Source of the DNA: Euphorbia lathyris
Lineage: Eukaryota > Streptophyta > Magnoliopsida > Malpighiales > Euphorbiaceae
Direction of reading: 5' to 3'
Length of the DNA stretch: 64,000 nucleotides
Assembly: GCF_963576675.1 (NCBI RefSeq)
Contig: NC_088916.1
Coordinates: forward strand, 15,290,501 to 15,354,500
This document shows, one piece after another, positions 11,868-21,397 of this stretch. Below the pieces are notes generated by a model. It searched no databases, was not told where the DNA came from, and saw nothing but the letters and a program-made list of their open reading frames with translations. The position numbers and the translations under genes are program-made. The stretch's first letter is position 1. Each line of letters begins with the position of its first letter.

Positions 11868-12227
11868 ATGCATAATCGGCTTGCCACACATGACAATTTG
11901 CAAAAAAGGGGTATCGTGCTGGTCTCTAGATGCAACCTGTGCAGATCGGATTCTGAAACCATAACACACTTGTTCATAACCTGCACTTTCTCAAAATATC
12001 TTTGGCATTTGATTGAGGAAACTTTTGGAGTGATCATCAACTACACAGGTAATTTCACTGGTTTTTTTGAGAAACTCATGAACTTTCGTTTTGGCAACCA
12101 GGTTAGACATCTTTGGCAAGTTGCGGTGATCAGTTGTTTGTGGCTAATCTGGAGAGCACGGAATGGTGTAATCTTTGACTCCGAGCTCCCTTCAATCCAA
12201 ATTTACTCTACCCGTCTCAAAGTCTGA
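11868..12227 (+). pseudogene. LINE zf-RVT region
   Basis: The frame contains CNLCRSDSETITHLFITC, the Cys-x2-Cys...His...Cys pattern of the plant zf-RVT domain between reverse transcriptase and RNase H, then WHLIEETFG and LWLIWRARNGVIF as in related LINEs. It is shifted relative to the reverse transcriptase frame at 9778-11604 and ends in a TGA at 12225. The stretch 11605-11867 carries the degraded linker. Confidence 0.8.
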
Positions 12228-12362
12228 ATCAGAGAATCGAGTAACCTGCGTCCGGGCTGCTGTACTAGCCTTGCAGATAAACGGATTCTGCAGTCTCTGA
12301 GCATCTCGCCTCGCCTTCCTCCTGCCCCAAATATCATCTGCGTCCACTAGTTACCACCGCTG

Positions 12363-12845
12363 CAGAACTGGCTTAAGGTTAACACTGACGGCTCCGCTAT
12401 AGCCTCTAGATCGGCCAGTGCTGAAGGCATCTTCAGGAATTATCGCAGTTTAGCCAGAGGATGCTTCACTTCACATATTGAACATGTTGATGCCTTTACT
12501 GCAGAGCTGCAAGCGATCATCTACGATGTCGACTTCGCTTGGGAGAGAGGCTGGAATCGCCTCTGGATTGAATCTGACTCGGCAAATGTGGTTAACTTGC
12601 TCCTTAACCGGTGCACTGACGTTCCTTGGAAAACTCGTGGTAGATGGCTGAAATGCCTCTTTCAATGCTCCACAATGGATATGGCAGTTACTCATATCTA
12701 CAGAGAAGGAAATCGGGCTGCGGACGCACTGGCCAAGTTTGGGGCACTGACCACAGGCATCAAATGGTGGAACTTCGTGCCTAGCTTCTGTCATGACTTC
12801 ATTATAGAAGACATCTGTAACTTTGCGCGCTTTCGTTTTTCTTAA
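12363..12845 (+). pseudogene. LINE RNase H domain
   Basis: Read in the frame of 11868 after two stops, this gives an RNase H with its acidic residues present: VNTDGS (Asp), TAELQA (Glu), ESDSAN (Asp) and NRAADALA (Asp). It would remove RNA from the RNA-DNA hybrid. A stop at 12843 ends it, followed by about 145 bp of 3' UTR and the A tail. Confidence 0.85.
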
Positions 12846-13600
12846 TTTTAATTATCTGCTTTCTTTTTTGCTCCTCTGTACGAACTCTTATTATTCTTTA
12901 TTTATTTAGCTTGGGTTTTTGTGGTTCGTCTTGGGGGTGCCAGCCTAGCTGGTATGTCCAAGCTTTCCTCTTTTACCCAACCGTTTATTAAAAAAAAAAG
13001 AAAATGATTTATTGATTTTTAAGGGTAATTTTTTATTTTCAATAAATTTTAAAGATTAAAATTATTTTCTAAATAATATAACTAATATAAATTTGAAGAT
13101 ACTATATTAAATACTAAAAAAACAAAAATGAAATTGAAGACCATGGATAATAAAATTGATTTGAAACAATTTGTAAACTCATTTATTATGTTAGAACAAT
13201 ATAAGTATTATGATGCAAGAATATAACTATTTTGTTGGAACAATTGATACACTGATTTATTTTGTTGGAACAAATAAGTATTATGTTGGAACAAAAGGTA
13301 CATTGATTTGGAACAATTTCGTACACTGCCAGAACAATATAAGTATTCTGTTGGAATAATTTAAGAATTTTGTTGGAACAATATAATTATTTTGTTGAAA
13401 CAATTGATACACTGATTTGAAACAATTGGTACACTAATTAGAACAATTTGTACACTGATTTAGAACAACGTGCTCGAAATAAAACAATTTTCTCTTTCCT
13501 TTTATTTACAAATTTGTCACATTCCCCTACTTAATTACAAAATTGGTCATTGTCACACCATAAGACTTGTCTCACTATAAGAAATTTGTCACACTGGATC

Positions 13601-13604
<4 letters not shown>

Positions 13605-13659
<55 letters not shown>
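13605..13659. repeat. AT dinucleotide microsatellite
   Basis: An almost pure AT run between the right end of the inverted-arm repeat and the plastid-derived segment. Confidence 0.9.
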
Positions 13660-13661
<2 letters not shown>

Positions 13662-13689
13662 CTACTAATTTTATATATGTACTGATTTT

Positions 13690-14190
13690 GTATTAATATG
13701 CCCCAATTGGGGGTTAATTGAAATCTAATAACTAATAATATAAATAGAATATATAAAAAAATATCAAATAAAAGTTTTGAATTCAGTTTGTATATCATAT
13801 CATTTTTTAATAGAGTTATACTATTCGTTAGAGTATTAGGTGCAGATGTAGCCAATTGGATCAAGGCAGTGGATTGTGAATCCATCATGCGCGGGTTCAA
13901 TTCCCGTCATTCGCCCATAGTCCTAAAGTAAAAAAATCTAAAAAATAAAAATAAGATAAGAAATAAAATATTATATATATTTCTATTATATTATTATATA
14001 TAATAGAAATATATAATCGAATATATAAAAGTATAGTAAGATACTTAATTTGATAGTAAGTTATAGTAAATTGAATATATATAAGACAAAATATCTAGAA
14101 AATAGAATTCTAATTCTATAGAATTCTAATTCTATAGAATTTGCATGTCCCCGAAAATTTAGAGTACGTGAAATAAAGAAGAGATCTGTT
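13690..14190 (+). other. Probable plastid-DNA insert (NUPT) around trnH; limits approximate
   Basis: The trnH-like sequence at 13842 is of plastid type, and its AT-rich flanks look like plastid spacer, including repeated GAATTCTAATTCTATA at 14105-14140. Only the tRNA is firmly recognisable. No psbA, rpl2 or rps19 coding sequence was recognised. The insert ends before the repeat-family sequence that resumes near 14195. Confidence 0.5.
13842..13915 (+). tRNA. trnH-GUG: Plastid-derived tRNA-His (GUG), decayed nuclear copy
   Basis: Seventy-four bases with the anticodon loop TTGTGAA in its stem and GGTTCAATTCC as T arm match plastid trnH-GUG. Compared with what I recall of the conserved gene, about four positions differ: third acceptor base A, one D-loop base, one anticodon-stem base and one 3' acceptor base. 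The acceptor stem now has an A-C mismatch and a G-U pair. It lies among nuclear transposons, so it is most likely a non-functional NUPT copy. Confidence 0.8.
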
Positions 14191-14194
14191 TTTA

Positions 14195-14651
14195 AGATCC
14201 CAGAAACTCAGGTAAAAAAAAAATTCCGATGAACGGAATCCGACGATCTGTTTTTCTGTGAGAAAACAAATACCCAGAACATTTTTAAAAAATTCCAGAA
14301 AATATAAAACATCATTCTGAGAAATTGTAATTTCTTACTCAAAGTGAGATTCCTTACGGTTTAGTCTCAAATCAACGTAATCTGGTGATTAGGTGGGTGT
14401 TTTCCAGCGAGAAAACAAAGTGCCCAGAAAATTCCCAAACAATTCTAGAAAATATAAAACATTATTCTGAAAAACTTTAATGCTTAGGTCGAAGTGAGAT
14501 TCTTTACGGTTTTGTCAAATAAATTATTGAAATATGTAAAATTGATAAAATTAAGGAAAATAATTTATTGAATTTTAAGGGTAATTTTTTATTTTCAATA
14601 AATTTTAAGGATTAAAATTATTTTCTAAATATACTAATATAAATTTGAAGA
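14195..14651. repeat. AT-rich repeat family, left part of the copy split by the copia element
   Basis: Two tandem copies of a unit containing AATTCCGATGAACGGAATCC, AACATCATTCTGAGAAA and GAGATTCCTTACGGTTT lie at 14210-14370 and 14380-14516. The unit also occurs at 7600-7745 and 9520-9660, and inverted at 8500-8600 and 28615-28720. Sequence stops at AATTTGAAGA and resumes after the copia element at 26271. Confidence 0.7.
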
Positions 14652-15363
14652 TGTTGAAACACCTTTCCACAAGATTTTGATTTGACAAAATCATCCATGA
14701 TTCAGAGACAATTAAATTTAAGTGCTTTATTTTAATTGTACTAATCCGTTTGTTCAATGTTGAGTATGAATATAAATAAAGATAAATATAAAAAGAAAGA
14801 CAGGAAGAAGTCAGCATGAAATGAACAAAACAAGCTAAGTGGAATGAAGGTCAGCATAGAAGCCTAAAGTATCAAGCTGAGTGGAATCAATCTTAGCACC
14901 AAGAGACTAAGACATAAAAGTCCAACAAAGAGAAGCGAAATGCAACTCAGCATAAGAAACAACAACAACAAGTGTCTTACGAAGCTGAGCTGACTAAAAA
15001 CATACTTAGCCTAAGAATTGCCAAAGACAATGATTTACGCAGTAGAAGCTGAGTGATTCTTCAGGACAGTATGAAAAAGTCGTTTGCTAAAAGACAATGA
15101 TTACCGCCCTTCTGAACCAATAATTGAATCCTTGGAAATACGCAGAAGACACATTCCGAGATGTATGGGTCAATGGATTATTGGTAAAGGACGACTGGCA
15201 CAAAAAGACAAGCCAGACGCAAGAAGACAAGCCTGACGTTTGAAGGAATGCAGAGAAAGGGAATGGCCGGAACAGTCTGAAGCTGACCAGAATCTGTCCC
15301 CTAAAAGAGCCGTTTTAACATTAACGGCTAGATCATTTCAAAATGATCCATCACAGATTTTCT

Positions 15364-15370
15364 TATATAA
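15364..15370 (+). promoter_or_regulatory. LTR TATA box of copia element
   Basis: TATATAA within TTCTTATATAAGGACAATC. The same box is at 25433-25439 in the 3' LTR. It lies 33 bp after AACGGCTAG, which fits the core of the plant mitosis-specific activator (AACGGYYA). Transcription would start about 30 bp downstream. Confidence 0.7.
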
Positions 15371-15827
15371 GGACAATCAAACTTCTTGGATCATTGCCGA
15401 ACTACAAAGAGAAAAATACAATAGAGAAAAGATACAAAAGCACTTAGATACAAAAAGAGATCTTACACCCATCTTCTATTCCTTGTGTAAATGCTAGAGT
15501 GATTACTTGTAATCTTCTAAAGTGTTCTTTATTTGAAAAGGAATAAGTGTTTATCAATTGTAAAATTGAGAGTGTAGTGCTTAGTGTTTGGCTGTAAACA
15601 TTCAGTGGTAGAGAAATCTAGGTGCTGGGCTGTAGCACTTAGTATGAGTTGAGTAGACGAATAGAGGAAGGTACTCTTGCATATTCAACTGCCTTGTAAT
15701 TGGTTTGTGCTCTACCTTTAAAGAGCTCAGTATTGGATTCTAAAAGCCCGGAGGACTCTAGGGACTGGACGTAGGCAGAGAGGCCGAACCAGGATAAGTG
15801 ATACTGAGTAATCTCTAAACTCTCTCT

Positions 15828-15907
<80 letters not shown>

Positions 15908-15908
15908 A
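15828..15908. repeat. Compound AT/GT microsatellite in 5' LTR
   Basis: An AT run passes into a GT run. The 3' LTR copy (about 25898-25977) has a shorter AT and a longer GT part, so slippage has changed it since insertion. Confidence 0.95.
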
Positions 15909-16201
15909 TGTGTTGTGTGTAGTTTACTCAGCATATAAAATTGTTTAAAGTTGACTCTGAGTAATTTCAAGTGCTGAGTTAGAAGCTGACCTCCAAGAGT
16001 GTCAATATCTAACTTACAAATAAAATAACCTTAGTCAATATCTGGCCAAAGCTGTCTTATAGCATATCTGGTCAAGCTGACCAAAAGCTGAGTTGACAAA
16101 CTTGCAAAATAATTAAGTCAGCATATCAATTAAACGAAAAAAAAAGTTATATTAGTTCCTAACCCCCCCCCCCTTGGAACTAATCACACGGGACCAACAA
16201 G

Positions 16202-16213
16202 TGGTATCAGAGC
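16202..16213 (+). other. Primer-binding site, initiator tRNA-Met
   Basis: TGGTATCAGAGC two bases after the 5' LTR end, complementary to the tRNA-Met(i) 3' end; it primes minus-strand DNA synthesis. Confidence 0.95.
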
Positions 16214-16261
16214 TAAAGCTCACTACTCAAAGATATAACTATCTTGAGCGGATCCCCATAA

Positions 16262-18046
16262 ATGGCTAAGAATAGCACTCGTTTCCTTCCAGGGAACCAA
16301 ACAACACAGATACTCCCTGAGGGATTATCAATCACTAGACCTCTCCTATTCTTTGGATCTAATTATACATTCTGGAAGAATAGGATGAAAAACTTTATTC
16401 AAGCCACAAACATGAGTGCATGGCTTGCAATTGTTCAAGGTCCACATGTGCCATATAAGACTGTTAACAATGAGAAAATTGTTAAGAGCGAAGCTGAGTG
16501 GACCGAGGATGACCTCAGAAAATTACAAAATAATGCTTCGGCTATAAATATGCTTCACTGTGCTTTAGATGCTGCAGAATACAATAAGATTTCAGGTTGT
16601 GAGTCAGCACAGGAGATTTGGAAAAAGCTTGAAGTGACCTATGAAGGCACCAGTAAGGTTAAGGAGTCCAAAGTCAATCAGCATATGAGACTCTACGAGC
16701 TGTTCGAGATGAACGAAAACGAAGACATCTCAGAAATGAACTCAAGGTTCACCAACATCATAAATGAGCTCAAAAGACTTGGAAAGAACTTCACTGAAGA
16801 GGAACAGGTGAAGAAAATCCTGAGAAGTCTACCTAAGAGCTGGCAAGCAAAGAAAACAATTGTAGAAGAAGCTCAGGACTTGACTACCTATAAATATGAT
16901 GAGCTGATCGGATCTCTGCTGACCCATGAGATCTCTATGAAAAACTTTGAAGCTAAAGAAAAATCCGAAGATAAGAAACAGAAATCACTAGTAATGAAAG
17001 CTGACTCCACAGAAGCTGAGTCAACTGATGATGAGGAAATGGCTATGTTCACTAGAAAGATGAAGAAACTGTTCAGAAGAAATGACAGAAACAGCAAAAG
17101 GCCATACAAGAAAGGTGATAGGTACAAGGCTGAGTCCAGTGACAAATATAAGAAGGACAGCTCCAAGTCTATCACATGTTTTGAGTGCCACCAAACAGGG
17201 CACATCAAGTCAAGCTGCCCAAACCTAAAAAGAGATAAGAAGGGAAACAAGAAGGCAATGGTAGCAACATGGAGTGACAGTGACGAGTCAACATCATCCG
17301 AAGCTGATGCAAATGAAACGGAAAACATATGCTTCATGGCCGATGATGCTGATCACTCTCAATCTGAGCAAGCTGACCTCTCTGATGAAACTGACCAGGA
17401 GGTACACAACAATGAGGTAACACCCCTACTTTTGCTTAGAAATGAGATGGCAAATGCCTTGAGTGATTTATACACACTAACTAAAAAGTGTAACAAGAAA
17501 ATCAAATCACTCAGCAGGCAGTGTGATGAGATTGAAGAGGTCAAGCTGAGTGACCTCAGATATCTCCTCCAAGACAATGCAGATTTACATAACAACATTC
17601 AAATAATGCATAAGTTTGTCATGGAGGTTCAATCTGAGTCAAAGAAACTTAGAAAGGATGTTACAACCTTACAGAGTCAAATAAAAGGCTCAAATGGAAA
17701 TAAACCCCATACTGAGTATGCAAGTACTAGTCAGCATAAGCAGTTCACTCAATGTGAATGTTGTGGAAAAAGGGGGCACACAAAAGAAGTGTGTTGGCAT
17801 AACAAGCGAGTTGTCCAATGTGACTTCTGCGGAAGAAAAGGACATTCCACAAAGGTATGTTGGCATGCTCAGCACAACAATGCTGACCGCACTCAGTACA
17901 ACCCCCAAAGGGTAATATTTTGTGACTTTTGTGGTAATCCAGGCCACACTATAAAAGTATGTCGTCACAAATTAAAATATGATTTTGCACCTGTTTACAC
18001 TAACAAGAAAGGACCCAAAAAGAATTGGGTACCTAAAAATGAATAG
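16262..18046 (+). CDS. Ty1/copia gag with four zinc knuckles
   Basis: This intact 594-residue ORF begins MAKNSTRFLPGNQ about 50 bp after the primer site. The copia Gag domain occupies roughly residues 30-230 (FWKNRMKNFIQATNMSAWL; LPKSWQAKKTIVEEAQDL), followed by a basic region. CCHC knuckles lie near residue 305 (CFECHQTGHIKSSC), 497 (CECCGKRGHTKEVC), 519 (CDFCGRKGHSTKVC) and 553 (CDFCGNPGHTIKVC), with a probable coiled-coil stretch between the first and second. It would build the particle and bind RNA. It ends at a TAG (18044-18046), after which protease continues in the same frame, so pol may be reached by readthrough of one stop. It is the least damaged gene of this element. Confidence 0.93.
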   Translation: MAKNSTRFLPGNQTTQILPEGLSITRPLLFFGSNYTFWKNRMKNFIQATNMSAWLAIVQGPHVPYKTVNNEKIVKSEAEWTEDDLRKLQNNASAINMLHCALDAAEYNKISGCESAQEIWKKLEVTYEGTSKVKESKVNQHMRLYELFEMNENEDISEMNSRFTNIINELKRLGKNFTEEEQVKKILRSLPKSWQAKKTIVEEAQDLTTYKYDELIGSLLTHEISMKNFEAKEKSEDKKQKSLVMKADSTEAESTDDEEMAMFTRKMKKLFRRNDRNSKRPYKKGDRYKAESSDKYKKDSSKSITCFECHQTGHIKSSCPNLKRDKKGNKKAMVATWSDSDESTSSEADANETENICFMADDADHSQSEQADLSDETDQEVHNNEVTPLLLLRNEMANALSDLYTLTKKCNKKIKSLSRQCDEIEEVKLSDLRYLLQDNADLHNNIQIMHKFVMEVQSESKKLRKDVTTLQSQIKGSNGNKPHTEYASTSQHKQFTQCECCGKRGHTKEVCWHNKRVVQCDFCGRKGHSTKVCWHAQHNNADRTQYNPQRVIFCDFCGNPGHTIKVCRHKLKYDFAPVYTNKKGPKKNWVPKNE

Positions 18047-18052
18047 TTTAAA

Positions 18053-18727
18053 ATGCAGGTTAGCTTGACATACGTAGAGAAGTCAAAGCTGTGGTATATA
18101 GACAGCGCATGCTCAAGGCACATGACAGGTGATGAAACACAATTCATCACACTAGAGCTTAAACAAGGTGGAAGTGTAAGCTTCGGAGACAATAAGAAGG
18201 GTAAGATAGTCGGCTCAGGTACTATCGGAGGTAACTCAACTATTGAGTCTGTCTCCTTAGTCAAAGGTCTCAAATACAACCTACTGAGTGTAGCTCAGCT
18301 TTGTAAGAGCGGCAGAAAGGTTGTATTCGATGATACTAAGTGTCAAATACTCGAGGGGAACACAAATGAATTGATTTTAACTGCCCCTCGCGTAGATAAT
18401 GTATACATGCTAAATTTAGAAAAATAGTTTTCCAAAAACATATGCTTAGTGTCTAAAGAGGATAACTCCTGGCTATGGCATAGAAGACTTGGGCATGTCA
18501 GCATGGATCTTCTTGCCAAGTTAGCTAGAAAGCAACTAGTTGAGGGATTACCCAAATTGAAATTTGAGAAAGATCAATTGTGTAAACTTGTCAGCAAGGG
18601 AAACAAACCAAAAAGTCATTTCAAAGTAAAAATATTGTCTCAACCAAGAGACCATTGGAATTACTACACTTGGATCTTTTCGGACCTATCCAGCCACTCA
18701 GCTTGGGAGGTAAGAAATTTTCCTTAG
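18053..18727 (+). pseudogene. copia pol: protease and pre-integrase domain, broken
   Basis: In the gag frame, LWYIDSACSRHMTGDET is the protease active-site region, followed by a beta-rich stretch ending VDNVYMLNLEK. A TAG at 18425-18427 interrupts the frame. It resumes with WLWHRRLGHVSMDLL, the pre-integrase His-His part, but is frameshifted before the expected Cys-x2-Cys: the product reads KLVSKGNK where the homologue at 1-1492 has CNAC. Integrase then continues in a different frame from 18655. This copy cannot make a normal polyprotein. Confidence 0.85.
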
Positions 18728-19860
18728 TCATTATAGATGATTTCTCTCGGTACACTTGGATCATCTTGCTGAGTAGCAAGGATGAAACTTTTGAGATGTT
18801 CACTACACTTATTAGAAAGCTTGAAACTGATAAATACCTAAAAGTAGCTCATATCAGAAGCGACCACGGTGGAGAATTCAAAAACCAACAGTTTGACGAA
18901 TTCTGTGAAACCAGTGGTATTGACCACAATTTATCTGCTCCTAGAACACCTCAACAGAATGGGGTTGTTGAAAGAAAAAACAGAACAATTGTCGAAATCG
19001 CTAGAACCATGCTGAGTGAAAATAGGCTTCCAAAGTACTTCTGGGGTGAAGCTGTCCACACAGCATGCTATATACTGAATAGGGCTCTAGTAAGACCTAT
19101 ACTTAAGAAAACCCCATATGAACTTTGGAAAGGACGAAAGCCCAACATTGGTTATTTTCGTGCCTTTTGGTGTAAATGTTTCATACTCAATACAAAGGAC
19201 AATCTTGCAAAATTTGATGCTAAAGCTGACGAAGCGATCTTCTTAGGGTACTCAACAAACAGTAAAGCATATAGAGTCTATAATAAACGAACTCAGATTG
19301 TAGAAGAGTCTGTTCATGTTGAGTTCGATGAAGCTGACCTTGCAGGAAAGACAATTCAGCTCACTGAAGATGAACCAAGCTCAGCTTCCGCCGATCAAAA
19401 TGGAGCCTCTGAATCATCAATACAAGGGCTGACCAAAGGTAAGCAAGAAGTTGAAATAACATTTACTGACCAATCTATTCCTGTAGAGACTGTAGAAACA
19501 CCTATTCCAAACGACTCAACATTGCCTAAAGAAATAAAAATCCCAAGAGGACATTCAGAAAAGTCCATTCTTGATGCTGCTGACAATAAGCTGATGACCA
19601 GAGATCAGCTCAGGAAATACCTCAGCAATGTTGCATTCGTCTCAATACATGAACCAAAGAACTTTGCTGATGCTGAGCACGATGAATATTGGATCAATGC
19701 CATGCAAGAAGAGCTTGACCAATTCATCGGAAATGAGGTATGGGATTTAGTACCTAAACCGAGGAATCAAAAGCCTATAGGAACTAAGTGGGTTTTTAGA
19801 AACAAACTAGATGAGCATGGGAATGTAATAAGAAACAAAGCTCGACTTGTAGCCCAATAG
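18655..19860 (+). pseudogene. copia pol: integrase and start of reverse transcriptase
   Basis: A 401-residue frame carries the integrase core with catalytic residues in LDLFGP, RSDHGGEF and NGVVERKNRT, then ELWKGRKPNIGYF and the variable C-terminal region. The start of reverse transcriptase follows (WINAMQEELDQF, PIGTKWVFRNKLDEHGN, KARLVAQ). A TAG at 19858-19860 and another stop shortly after cut it from the rest of reverse transcriptase, which lies in the same frame. The enzyme would join element cDNA to chromosomal DNA, making the 5-bp duplications seen here. Confidence 0.9.
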
Positions 19861-19953
19861 TATAGTCAGTAAGAGGGTATTGACTATGGGGAAACATTTC
19901 CACCTGTTGCTAGGTTAGAAGCAATACGTATATTATGTGCCTATGCCAGTTTC

Positions 19954-20868
19954 ATGAACTTTAAGTTATACCAAATGGATGTCAAAAGTGCATTTCTTAA
20001 TGGTTTCATAAACGAAGAGGTATATGTTAATCAACCTCCTAGGTTTGAAGATCCAAAATTTCCAAACCACGTTTATAAACTTAAAAAGGCCCTGTACAGC
20101 CTAAAACAAGCTCCAAGAGCTTGGTATGAGAGGTTGACCAACTTCCTGCTAACCAGGAACTATGTCAGGGGAAAAGCTGACACAACCTTGTTCATTAAGA
20201 GAAAGGGAAAACATACCCTACTTGCACAAATATATGTAGATGATATAATATTTGGTGCTACTGATGAATCTTTGTGCAAAGAATTTAGCAAACAGATGCA
20301 AACTGAGTTCGAGATGTCCATGATGGGGGAACTCAACTTCTTCCTTGGACTCCAAATCAAGCAAGGTCTATGGTATCCAACTTCAAATGACTTCACACTC
20401 ATTGGATATACTGATGCTGACTATGGACGAGATAAGCTAGAACGTAAGAGCACTTCAGGAGGATGTCATTTCCTTGGAAGCTGTCTAGTATCTTGGTTCA
20501 GCAAGAAGCAATCATCTGTGGCCCTGTCTACAACTGAAGCTGAGTACGTGGCTGCTGGAAGCTGTGTTGCTCAAGTCCTATGGATAAAGCAACAGCTTGA
20601 GGATTATGGAGTAAAAACTGATACAATAGAGATCAAATATGACAACAAGAGTGCCATTGATCTGTCCAAAAATCCAATCCAACATAGCAGGATGAAGCAT
20701 GTCAGCATAAGGCATCACTTCATCAGAGATCACGTACTAAAAGATGAGATCAAGCTGACCTACGTACCAACAAATGAACAGCTTGCAGATATTTTCACCA
20801 AGCCCTTGGGACGTGAACAATTCAACATACTAAGGGAAGCTATCGGTATGTCTAATCCCCTTCAATAG
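19954..20868 (+). pseudogene. copia pol: reverse transcriptase and RNase H with internal deletion
   Basis: The frame gives QMDVKSAFLNG, PPRFEDPKFPNHVYKL, LKQAPRAWYERL and the catalytic YVDDIIFGAT. LGLQIKQ is then joined directly to GLWYPTS near 20365, although copia proteins normally have several tens of residues between these motifs (the end of reverse transcriptase and the connection). RNase H follows, with YTDADYGRD, STTEAEYVA and YDNKSAIDL, and ends ADIFTKPLGREQF, a typical copia C terminus. The deletion is in frame, so it left no stop, but the polymerase thumb is probably lost. Confidence 0.88.
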
Positions 20869-21296
20869 TTCTCTAGTAAATATTGAGTGATTGCCATATT
20901 GAGTAAAAATGAGAACGTTGTGCAAATGCCATGTTGAGTAAAATAAACTTCTATTGAGGTCAAAATGTAGAAAAATCACCCTATACTGAGTTGACATACA
21001 TGTTGTGTGATTATCCTGAGTAGGTACATATACTGAGCAAACATCATATACTAAGTTAGGAATTCACCTTGATAAGAACTAGGTTCTCAGTATCACAAAT
21101 GGTTCATTTTCTAGGAAAAATGCGCTAAAACCCACTTGCACCATTAAATGCCAACACGTGTAATAAAAAGCACCTAGGAGAGGCAAACAATTATGAGACA
21201 ACCCATGCACCGGAAATGTCATAAATGACAGAATCTCTGTCGGTTGAACGCCCCAAGGAAAAACGGCTAGTTCATTTAATAGGACCGTTTTAGGTA

Positions 21297-21304
21297 TATA
21301 TAAA
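21297..21304 (+). promoter_or_regulatory. Probable internal promoter (TATA box) of the extra 3' gene
   Basis: TATATAAA lies about 100 bp before the ATG at 21398, followed by a CT-rich leader (TCTCTCTCTCTC at about 21361). AACGGCTAG at 21262-21270 precedes the TATA box by 27 bp, nearly the arrangement in the LTR promoter (15323 and 15364). The gene may therefore be transcribed separately from the genomic RNA; this is inference from sequence. Confidence 0.55.
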
Positions 21305-21397
21305 TAATGGATGAATTACTCCTCAAATCTCTTCACACGTAATTCCGTTGGTATTCAGAATCTCTCTCTCTCAAATCTTACACAAAAATCTCTGAAA

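Larger units (their letters stand above)
9722..12999 (+). mobile_element. 5'-truncated L1-like LINE with RNase H and poly(A) tail
   Basis: The element enters ORF2 in mid-protein (just before LCARDRNTSFFH), so ORF1 and the endonuclease are missing. It continues through reverse transcriptase, a zf-RVT zinc-binding region and RNase H, and ends in an A run at 12990-12999. Such 5' truncation is typical of LINE insertion by target-primed reverse transcription. It interrupts the inverted-arm repeat. A target duplication is unclear: ATTTATTG occurs on both sides but lies in repeat DNA. The left boundary is approximate. Confidence 0.85.
7380..13602. mobile_element. AT-rich repeat with inverted ends (possible Mutator-like non-autonomous element), interrupted by a LINE
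   Basis: The left end reads GAGATCCAGTGAGACAA at 7380 and the right end, reverse-complemented from 13602, reads GAGATCCAGTGTGACAA. The inner parts 7900-8430 and 13010-13480 are also inverted copies carrying GTTCCAA-type repeats. Both flanks have TTTTATATATATATAT, which may be a target duplication, but the run is simple sequence. Without the LINE the unit is about 2.9 kb and has no transposase. A related copy covers 14195-28800. The superfamily is my inference; the arms are not equal in length, since 7560-7900 has no partner on the right. Confidence 0.5.
14652..16199 (+). repeat. 5' LTR of complete copia element
   Basis: The 1548-bp LTR has a TATA box at 15364-15370, AACGGCTAG upstream of it at 15323-15331, an AT/GT microsatellite at about 15828-15908 and a C run near its end at 16163-16173. 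Confidence 0.95.

Noticed and set aside
9700..13030. Target duplication of the first LINE around ATTTATTG
   Set aside because: The shared 8 bases lie in a repeat that contains the same word many times, so the match is not informative.
13842..13915. A working nuclear or plastid tRNA-His gene
   Set aside because: The acceptor stem has a mismatch and the surroundings are nuclear transposons, so a decayed plastid copy is more likely.
15727..15909. Histidine/threonine-repeat frame, also at 25796-25978
   Set aside because: Translation of the GT/AT microsatellite in the copia LTRs.
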